Origin: Rhodopirellula sp.
Lineage (GTDB): Bacteria; Planctomycetota; Planctomycetia; Pirellulales; Pirellulaceae
Reading direction: 5' to 3'
DNA: 64,000 nt
NCBI GenBank assembly: GCA_002689655.1
Contig: NZHC01000083.1
Coordinates: 44,361-108,360, forward strand
A model generated the notes under the pieces. It had not been told where the DNA came from. It searched no databases and saw nothing but the letters and a program-made list of their open reading frames with translations. Below, piece by piece: positions 57,954 through 64,000 of this stretch (positions are counted from its first letter, which is position 1; each line of letters begins with the position of its first letter). A program made the position numbers and the translations under genes.

Positions 57954-59462
57954 ATGCAAGTGCAAGCCGAAGCGACGTCCCTCCTAGATGATCTTACACG
58001 CTCGTTCATTAAACGGACGCTCGGTGCGGGGTTGGTGGAGTTAGACGACATTAAGAAAGTTGTGGCGTCTCTGCTCGCCGCAAATCAGCGATTCACGCCG
58101 GAAAGTCTTGCTGAGGGACTGATCGGGGCAGGCCTGCTTACGAAGTGGCAGGCCACAAAACTGCTGGCAGGAAAAAGCGGTGGCTTTTATCTCGGAAGTT
58201 ACAAGCTACTGCGACCCCTAGGCAAAGGTGGCATGGGGGTGGTGTATCTTGCTGAGCACCATGTGATGAAGCGTTTGATGGCACTGAAAATCCTGCCACC
58301 GGAAGCAAGTACTGATAGGCGAAGAATCGAACTTTTTAAGTCAGAGGCGCGCGCCTGTGCTCAATTGGATCATCCAAATATTGTCCGGGCTTACGATTTT
58401 GCCGAGAGCGGGGAAAAGCTCTACATAGTTATGGAATACGTTGATGGCATTGACATGCACCGAGCGGTGCGGAGAGATGGCGTCATGACGGTGGCGGATA
58501 CCATCGATGCTTTGATGCAGGCAACACTCGGTCTTGCTCATGCACATGAAAGAGGGATCGTTCACAGGGACATTAAACCTTCCAATTTTTTAGTTCGTAT
58601 TGATGGTGTTGTTAAACTGAGTGATCTCGGCTTGGCGCGGATAGGGGTTGGGGAGGCTGGTGAGCCGATCAGGAAAAAATTAATGGGGACAACTGACTTC
58701 ATTTCACCTGAGCAGGCCATCAACGGAAAAACTGTAGACTTCACTGCCGATATTTACTCTCTTGGTTGCACGGTTTTCTACATGTTGACCGGGCGTCCTC
58801 CGTTCACTGGCACTGCAGCAGAGCGGCTTGCAAAACACCAAACAATACCGATCCCTGATGTGCGGGAGTGGCGTCCAGATTGCCCCGCGTCGCTTGTTGA
58901 TTTGATTGAACGTATGACCGCAAAACGGCCTCAGGATAGACCGAAATCCGCGGTGGAGCTGCTTTCGCAAGTTCAGCGACTGGGGCCTGTTTCCAATAAT
59001 GGTTCATCGAGAAAAATTTGGCGGCCGATTGCACCCGCTAGTGACACGGCAGTGGATGAGTCTTTCTCGGAAGTTACGTTCGAGGATAGTTCGCTTTCCT
59101 CGGAGGCGGGGATTGCGCCGCTACCGCTACTTGATGAGTTGGATTTTTCGAAGTTACAGGTAAATGCTGATGTCGTTGATACAACGACTCTACTTCCAGA
59201 TTCAGTCAAGCAATTCCCGGCACAAGATAACCTGGCGTTAGTCGCGAAAAATGAAACTGGGCGTGCAAAGCAGGCTACGAATTCACTTGATGCCAGTTCC
59301 CGCCAGACTTTGTTGTTGGGGTTTGGCTTGGCTTTCGCGATTATGGCACTGATTGCCGTTTTGGTGGTCCTTGTTTATGCGTTGATGCAGCCCGCCGCTG
59401 ACGGGCCGATAAGACTGAAGGCAATAGAAAGCGGCAAGAAGATCATTGTTGTGGATCAATAG
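57954..59462 (+). CDS. Membrane-anchored Ser/Thr protein kinase (planctomycete type)
   Basis: 502 residues. The first 75 residues are the short module that often precedes kinases in planctomycetes (SLAEGLIGAGLLTKWQATKLLAG). The kinase domain has the Gly-rich loop GKGGMGVVYLA at 90-100, catalytic Lys112 in MALKIL, HRDIKPSNFL at 204-213 and DLGLAR at 224-229, with Leu in place of the usual Phe of DFG, a change seen in many bacterial kinases. A Ser/Asp-rich linker follows, then a span near 460-485 (LLLGFGLAFAIMALIAVLVVL). The protein is type II-like, kinase in the cytoplasm with a short C-terminal tail outside. It is followed after 38 bases by an FHA gene whose product may be its phospho-reader. 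Confidence 0.93.
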   Translation: MQVQAEATSLLDDLTRSFIKRTLGAGLVELDDIKKVVASLLAANQRFTPESLAEGLIGAGLLTKWQATKLLAGKSGGFYLGSYKLLRPLGKGGMGVVYLAEHHVMKRLMALKILPPEASTDRRRIELFKSEARACAQLDHPNIVRAYDFAESGEKLYIVMEYVDGIDMHRAVRRDGVMTVADTIDALMQATLGLAHAHERGIVHRDIKPSNFLVRIDGVVKLSDLGLARIGVGEAGEPIRKKLMGTTDFISPEQAINGKTVDFTADIYSLGCTVFYMLTGRPPFTGTAAERLAKHQTIPIPDVREWRPDCPASLVDLIERMTAKRPQDRPKSAVELLSQVQRLGPVSNNGSSRKIWRPIAPASDTAVDESFSEVTFEDSSLSSEAGIAPLPLLDELDFSKLQVNADVVDTTTLLPDSVKQFPAQDNLALVAKNETGRAKQATNSLDASSRQTLLLGFGLAFAIMALIAVLVVLVYALMQPAADGPIRLKAIESGKKIIVVDQ

Positions 59463-59500
59463 TTCGTGTTTATAGAGATTCGTTCGAATGTGGAGATCAA

Positions 59501-60343
59501 GTGCTTCGCGTAACAAGTCCTGATTTGAAAGTGGTTAGCCTCGTTCTGACTGTGGGTAGCCGTGCTGGATTGGCAGTACCGTTGCAGAATGGTTACTACA
59601 TGATTGGACGCCACAAGGAATGCCAGATTCGTCCCAAGAGTCGTTCCGTCAGTCGGCGGCACTGCTTGTTGCAAAACGAGGATGGTGTGCTCCGTTTATT
59701 CGATTTGGATAGTACTGCGGGTACGTTTAAGAACGACACGCGTGTCGAGCCTGGCAAGTGGTATGAGGTAGGTGACCGCGATGAGGTGCGTTGCGGCAAG
59801 GTGCTCTTTGTTGTTAAGTTCGATGATGTTGGCGTTCAAGCGGATTTGCAGGGGGTTGACGACGGTTGTCAAAATTTTGAACCAAGGGAAACACAAAGAG
59901 ATCCTTCCATAGTTAGTGGAACTGCTTGGCAGGATGTTGACATAGCAGGTTTCTTGGAATCGGAAGATCACGCTGATCGAGAAGTCCGTTATCAAAATAT
60001 TCGGTCTTCAAAGCCCACCGCCGATGATGAGGTGGAATCGGATGTTGAGTCTCAATCAGAGCAAAAACAGGTGGCTGCTGAGAGCGATTCTGCGAAGCGG
60101 GGAAGTGAAAAGGCAGAGAAACGCGTGGCTAAGAAAAACAAAGTGCCAGGCAAAACGCGACCTGCAAAATCAGCCAAGAAACCTGGTCTGGCTGCATGGT
60201 CAGCTGGTCAGGGTGATCTGTTGGAACGCGGTAAAGTTGCTGGCCTTACTGTGCTAGTTGCAACCGTGCTTACGTTCTTCTGCTATAGCGTTTACAGTTT
60301 CTATTCTGGTCCTCAGGCCAAGGTGCTACAAGAGATAGATTGA
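59501..60343 (+). CDS. FHA-domain membrane protein
   Basis: 280 residues from a GTG at 59501, supported by GGAG six bases ahead. The FHA domain at about residues 13-107 (MIGRHKECQIRPKSRSVSRR, then DSTAGTFKNDTRV) keeps the GR, SxxH and N-type residues that bind phosphothreonine. A charged Lys/Asp/Glu-rich linker follows (residues about 150-240), and a membrane span near 246-267 (AGLTVLVATVLTFFCYSVYSF). It is encoded 38 bases after a Ser/Thr kinase gene in the same direction, and both products carry a C-terminal span, so they probably form a signalling pair at the membrane. The downstream effect is not evident. Confidence 0.9.
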   Translation: MLRVTSPDLKVVSLVLTVGSRAGLAVPLQNGYYMIGRHKECQIRPKSRSVSRRHCLLQNEDGVLRLFDLDSTAGTFKNDTRVEPGKWYEVGDRDEVRCGKVLFVVKFDDVGVQADLQGVDDGCQNFEPRETQRDPSIVSGTAWQDVDIAGFLESEDHADREVRYQNIRSSKPTADDEVESDVESQSEQKQVAAESDSAKRGSEKAEKRVAKKNKVPGKTRPAKSAKKPGLAAWSAGQGDLLERGKVAGLTVLVATVLTFFCYSVYSFYSGPQAKVLQEID

Positions 60344-60646
60344 CTGTTGACCCACTCTCCGTGTTGCATCGTGTCATCCGCATGACGAGGGTGGAGGCAA
60401 CTCAGGATTCGTTTTGTGCCGTTGACTTTGAAGCAGCGGGGTGAAAGTCGTGCATGCGAAACTGACGCTGGTGTTATTCTGAGGTTGCATTGGAAAATGG
60501 ACTGGACTCGCTTCTGAGTGCGAGTTTGTCGTCACGGATGATGTCATAGGCACCCTGATCCATGCTACTCTGCTAGTAGCTAGTCTCACCGAGGTAACTT
60601 GGGGGACCTTCGTGAGTTCGTTGCATTGGCTCCGGGAGTTGGACTG
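60344..60646. other. Intergenic region
   Basis: Between the FHA and NYN genes. No terminator with a T-run, repeat or further gene was found. The NYN frame is open up to a TTG at 60599 inside this stretch. Confidence 0.5.
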
Positions 60647-61177
60647 TTGTCACTACTATTATTAATCGACGGATACAACGTCCTCGCACCAGTTGCGGCA
60701 CCGAATCGAGATCCTGATGGCCGGTGGTTGCAACGAGAACGAATGAACCTGATTCGCCGGTTGGTGGATCATCTGACGGACTTGCAACGCAAAAACACCT
60801 GTGTTGTCTTTGATGCGGCAAAGCCTCCAGAGGGTAGACCCAGCAGTTTTCTAGTGGAAGGCGTTTCGGTGTGTTTCGCTGTCGAACATCCGGAGGCGGA
60901 TGATTTGCTTGAAGAAATGATCGCATCAAATTCAGCACCAAGGAATCTTATGGTGGTCTCATCTGATCATCGAGTTCAGGCTGCTGCAAAGCGTCGTGGC
61001 TGCGGGTTTCGTGATTCTCAAGCTTGGCTGGATGATCTGTTGGATGGAAAAGTAGCGTTAGCTTGCAAGTCAAATCAACCGACAGGGCAGGGCAGGGCAG
61101 TTGAGGAAGCCGAGAAGCCAAATCGTGTTGTCAGCGAAGAACAGGTGGAGGGGTGGTTGAAGGAGTTTGGCTTCTAG
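60647..61177 (+). CDS. NYN-domain protein (YacP-like, possible nuclease)
   Basis: 176 residues from a TTG at 60647, favoured because CGGGAG lies eight to ten bases ahead and the protein then starts SLLLLIDGYNVL, the family's normal N-terminus. A TTG at 60599 would add 16 residues. The PIN-like NYN fold shows Asp in LIDGYNV, CVVFDAAKPPEG, HPEADDLLEEMIAS and VSSDHRVQAAAKRRGC, the acidic residues that hold metal in these nucleases. Relatives include YacP/Rae1, which cleaves mRNA at the ribosome in Bacillus; whether this one does so is not known. The C-terminal tail (EKPNRVVSEEQVEGWLKEFG) is short and charged. Confidence 0.85.
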   Translation: MSLLLLIDGYNVLAPVAAPNRDPDGRWLQRERMNLIRRLVDHLTDLQRKNTCVVFDAAKPPEGRPSSFLVEGVSVCFAVEHPEADDLLEEMIASNSAPRNLMVVSSDHRVQAAAKRRGCGFRDSQAWLDDLLDGKVALACKSNQPTGQGRAVEEAEKPNRVVSEEQVEGWLKEFGF

Positions 61178-61485
61178 TGGATGCGAAAAGCCCTGGGAGA
61201 ATGCAAGCAGATGTTTTATTGGCACACCGACACTTGCGGCTATTTGCATCAATCAGCGTTCTGCTGTTGCTCAATCCCTACGCTTCAAAGAGCGAGGATT
61301 TTTCTGCGGCTCGCCAGCAAGCTGGATTTGTCGGGTTTTTACAATCTTCCTCATCGGATTGCCGTTGTCGGGTTGTCGCAACCTTCCCGATCGAACCACG
61401 GAAGTTTAGAATCCTCGCTGAACGTTTACACCATGGGTGAGCCGTTGTGCCAGTCAGTAGTTTTTTCAGGATAGGAAGCACCAAA
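61178..61485. other. Intergenic region upstream of serC
   Basis: Several overlapping short frames exist (for example 61181-61474, 97 codons), but none has a good ribosome site or resembles a known family. The serC ribosome site, AGGAAG, is near 61474. Nothing else was recognised. Confidence 0.5.
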
Positions 61486-62598
61486 ATGAGCGTTAAAGCC
61501 GCCGCTCAACGAGCCTTTAATTTTTCTGCGGGGCCTGCTGCCTTGCCTTTACCGGTTCTGCAGCAGGTACAGGAAGAGTTCCTCTGTTTACCGGGTGCAG
61601 GGGCCTCATTGCTGGAACTTAGCCATCGCGGCAAGCCGTTTGTTGGGATTATCGAGGACGCTGAGGCAACACTTCGTTCACTTTTGGGTGTATCCGAAGA
61701 TTATGCAGTACTTTTTCTGCAAGGTGGGGCCGCCCTTCAATTCTCCATGATTCCTGCAAATCTGCTGCGTGGTACCGAAGCCACTGGGCAGTACCTGCTG
61801 ACTGGATCTTGGGGCAAAAAAGCTATTGTCGAAGGTCGTAAGGAAGGCAGAGTCGAGGCGATTTACGACGCCAAAGATTCAAATTACGATCGGGTGCCCT
61901 CTGCTGGTGATTTTCAGGTACGCGATGACGCGGCCTACTTGTACTACTGCAGTAACGAGACGATTCAAGGGGTGCAGTATTCTGCTGAACCTGACTGTCC
62001 CAAGGCTGTTCCTCTGATCAGCGATGCATCGAGCGATTTTCTTTGCCGCCCGTTGCCGATTGATAAATATGGTCTGATCTATGCCTGTGCTCAGAAAAAT
62101 GCCGGACCTGCAGGAGTCACTGTCGTGGTCATGCGGCGTGACCTGTTGGACCGTGGTAGCGAATCATTGCCGGGCTATCTTCAGTACCGCAATCATGCCG
62201 CGGGAGGGTCAATGTGGAACACGCCACCAACCTTTGCAATTTATGTGTTAGCCAAGGTGGCCCGCTGGTTGGCGGATGACATTGGTGGTTTGGAGGCCAT
62301 GGAAAAGCAGAATCAGGAAAAGTCCCAGTTGGTTTATGATGCAATCGATACCAATGCTGGATTCTACAAAGGTCACGCCCTGCCAGAATGTCGTTCATTA
62401 ATGAACGTGACCTTTACACTGCCCAACGACGATTTGCAGAATCAGTTCATTAGCGAGGCTGCCGAGCACTCTTTAGTGAGTCTCAAGGGGCATCGTAGTG
62501 TCGGTGGTATCCGTGCAAGCATTTACAATGCCATGCCGCGAGAAGGTGCGGAAGCTCTTGCTAATTTCATGAAGGATTTTGCTGCTAAAAATGGCTGA
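61486..62598 (+). CDS. serC: Phosphoserine aminotransferase
   Basis: PLP enzyme that converts 3-phosphohydroxypyruvate and glutamate to phosphoserine; it also acts in pyridoxal phosphate synthesis in some bacteria. 370 residues from an ATG at 61486, with AGGAAG ahead of it. Typical segments are FNFSAGPAALPLPVLQQVQ, the phosphate-binding LQGGAALQFSMIPANLL, the PLP-Lys in YACAQKNAGPAGVTVVV and GSMWNTPPTFAIYVLAKV. The C-terminus has SLKGHRSVGGIRASIYNAMP, as in all SerC. The dehydrogenase gene of the same pathway follows after 63 bases, so the two probably form one unit. Confidence 0.96.
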   Translation: MSVKAAAQRAFNFSAGPAALPLPVLQQVQEEFLCLPGAGASLLELSHRGKPFVGIIEDAEATLRSLLGVSEDYAVLFLQGGAALQFSMIPANLLRGTEATGQYLLTGSWGKKAIVEGRKEGRVEAIYDAKDSNYDRVPSAGDFQVRDDAAYLYYCSNETIQGVQYSAEPDCPKAVPLISDASSDFLCRPLPIDKYGLIYACAQKNAGPAGVTVVVMRRDLLDRGSESLPGYLQYRNHAAGGSMWNTPPTFAIYVLAKVARWLADDIGGLEAMEKQNQEKSQLVYDAIDTNAGFYKGHALPECRSLMNVTFTLPNDDLQNQFISEAAEHSLVSLKGHRSVGGIRASIYNAMPREGAEALANFMKDFAAKNG

Positions 62599-62661
62599 GC
62601 CAAGTAGCATTCGTTATCTGTTCCCCTCTTTTACAATCAACTTAGAGTAGCCAGTCGTCTC

Positions 62662-63837
62662 ATGTACAAAATCCTCACCCTGAACAACATTTCCGTCAAA
62701 GGCCTGCAGCGTCTGCCGCGTGAAAATTATGAGGTGGCATCCGAGGTAAGTCATCCCGATGCCGTACTACTGCGCTCGTACAAGATGCACGACATGGACA
62801 TTCCAGACAGTGTTGCTGCAATTGGAAGGGCTGGGGCAGGCGTAAATAATATTCCGGTCGAGAAAATGACCAATATGGGGGTTCCTGTATTCAATGCTCC
62901 CGGTGCAAATGCCAACGCGGTCAAGGAGTTAGTGTTGGCCGGCTTGTTGATGGCTTCGCGGAATATCAATGGAGCCATGAAATTCGCAGATGGTCTGGAC
63001 GGGACTGATGCAGAAATTTCCACTGCTGTTGAATCAGGCAAGAAAAATTTTGTTGGTTCGGAATTACCTTCCAAGACACTGGGTGTAATTGGACTCGGCG
63101 CCATTGGATTGCGCGTTGCAAATGCGGCTCTGTCGCTGGGCATGAAAGTGGTTGGTTATGACCCGCTGATTTCCGTGCAAAGTGCTTGGCAGCTTTCCAG
63201 CGGTGTTGAAAAAGCCGTCAGTGTCGACCATTTGTTCAGCCAATGTGATGCGATTTCTGTGCATGTCCCACTCTTGGACGCTACGCGCGGTTTAGCAAGT
63301 GCTGAACGCATCTCGATGATGCCAAAAGGTGGTATAGTGGTGAACCTCGCACGCGGAGGTATTTGCGATGACGAAGCTGTCTTGGCTGCGTTAGACAGTG
63401 GGCATCTTCACTCCTATGTGATTGATTTTCCAACTGGTGAGTTGTTGAAACACCCAAAAGTGATCTCATTTCCACACTTGGGAGCCTCCACTGCTGAAGC
63501 CGAAGAGAATTGCGCTGTGATGGTGGCAGATAGTGTGCGTGAGTTCTTGGAAGATGGGACCGTGCGTAATTCTGTGAATTTCCCCGAAGCCATCATGCCT
63601 CGAAATGGTGGTAGCCGAATCACGATTGCCAACGCAAACGTGCCAAATATGGTCGGCCAGATTTCTACCATCCTCGCGGAATCTCAGCTGAACATTGCTG
63701 ATTTGCTGAACAAGTCGCGAGGGGATGTCGCCTATACCATTATCGATTTGGATGACGATATCAGCGAGGCGACACTCGATTCGATTCGTGCAATCGAGGG
63801 TGTTCTCGCACTGCGGTATCTGCCTCGTAGGGGATAG
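62662..63837 (+). CDS. serA: D-3-phosphoglycerate dehydrogenase (SerA type)
   Basis: First step of serine synthesis: oxidises 3-phosphoglycerate with NAD. 391 residues with the short layout: substrate part, NAD domain and a C-terminal ACT domain. The Rossmann motif is LGVIGLGAIGLRVANA, and the catalytic residues lie in VNLARGGICDDEAVL and FPHLGASTAEAEENC, with Arg and His conserved. The ACT domain (about residues 315-390, ITIANANVPNMVGQISTILA) should bind serine and give feedback control. It lies downstream of serC and makes its substrate, so the order is reversed relative to the pathway. Related hydroxyacid dehydrogenases are similar, but the ACT domain and neighbour support SerA. Confidence 0.92.
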   Translation: MYKILTLNNISVKGLQRLPRENYEVASEVSHPDAVLLRSYKMHDMDIPDSVAAIGRAGAGVNNIPVEKMTNMGVPVFNAPGANANAVKELVLAGLLMASRNINGAMKFADGLDGTDAEISTAVESGKKNFVGSELPSKTLGVIGLGAIGLRVANAALSLGMKVVGYDPLISVQSAWQLSSGVEKAVSVDHLFSQCDAISVHVPLLDATRGLASAERISMMPKGGIVVNLARGGICDDEAVLAALDSGHLHSYVIDFPTGELLKHPKVISFPHLGASTAEAEENCAVMVADSVREFLEDGTVRNSVNFPEAIMPRNGGSRITIANANVPNMVGQISTILAESQLNIADLLNKSRGDVAYTIIDLDDDISEATLDSIRAIEGVLALRYLPRRG

Positions 63838-64000
63838 ACCTGCTTGCAACGCTGGTCTTGGACCGGGGGCGAATGGCGTTGTTCTGAATCACATTTGGCT
63901 GATGAGGTTTCTACGCATTATGAATGCTATGGGAATCCGGACGTAACATTGGCATCTGGTCATCGTCGCCAAGCCTCGCATTCAGGTTATCATAGAAGCG

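Noticed and set aside
61181-61474. 97-codon frame between the NYN gene and serC
   Set aside because: Poor ribosome site, Cys-rich and repetitive composition, several overlapping alternatives; not convincing.

Overview
The window looks like chromosomal DNA of a planctomycete, most likely a Pirellulales-type (Rhodopirellula/Pirellula-like) bacterium. The marker families are a DUF1549/DUF1553 cytochrome-type protein beside a DUF1501 protein, a Ser/Thr kinase with the planctomycete-style N-terminal module paired with an FHA protein, giant TolR-like proteins next to a TolQ/MotA homologue, and a fused ResB-CcsA cytochrome c synthetase. By eye the base composition is close to half G+C. I see no tRNA, rRNA, CRISPR array, insertion sequence or phage module. 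This is mostly housekeeping chromosome, with some lineage-specific genes.

Layout. 1-2.6 kb: a partial unknown gene, a Nudix hydrolase, a cobalamin adenosyltransferase and the PII protein GlnB. 2.8-5.4 kb: GlnD, the PII-modifying enzyme, so PII and its uridylyltransferase are neighbours. 5.8-13.1 kb: a small secreted protein, then a minus-strand operon that reads ECF sigma factor, anti-sigma-like membrane protein, secreted coiled-coil protein, DUF1549/DUF1553 protein, DUF1501 protein, closed by an intrinsic terminator. 13.4-14.5 kb: a ROK-family kinase with a 3' frameshift. 14.7-19.4 kb: a minus-strand three-gene operon of a TolQ/MotA-like channel and two large TolR/MotB-like partners with ATGA overlaps. 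19.8-27.6 kb: a small exported protein, a DNA-binding-domain protein anchored in the membrane, a lipoprotein built of repeated modules, and ResB-CcsA. 28-32.6 kb: an unknown membrane protein, a non-coding stretch, a beta-propeller lactonase and an esterase. 33-37 kb: ribosomal protein L31, release factor RF1, its methyltransferase PrmC, and PurD on the other strand.

37.4-45.4 kb is an electron-transport assembly block: a cupredoxin, a dihaem cytochrome c, a small membrane protein, haem A synthase, haem O synthase, an ABC transporter with a 34-codon ORF between its two genes, a SCO1 copper chaperone and a DUF420 protein. The order suggests cytochrome oxidase maturation. 45.5-48.6 kb carries the flagellar export genes fliP, fliQ, fliR and flhB. 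48.7-50.6 kb is leuA behind what looks like a complete leucine attenuator. 50.6-55.8 kb: an amidohydrolase of the glucuronate isomerase family with an acidic tail, an HtrA-type protease and an FGE-fold protein. 55.9-63.8 kb: aspartate-semialdehyde dehydrogenase, TruA, the kinase/FHA pair, a NYN-domain protein, and the serine-pathway genes serC and a serA-type dehydrogenase.

The observation I rate highest is the leuA leader (48735-48957): a candidate promoter whose expected start coincides with the ATG of a 19-residue peptide holding five consecutive Leu codons, then a possible antiterminator arm, a perfect 12-bp terminator with seven Ts, and leuA. Other points of interest are the ROK frameshift and lost zinc cysteines, an NPTE instead of NPTH cleavage motif in FlhB, the coupled 34-codon ORF between ABC genes, a permuted module order in the lipoprotein, and a 14-nt direct repeat with 20-bp period upstream of the cupredoxin gene. 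All functions are assigned by reading motifs; no database search was possible.
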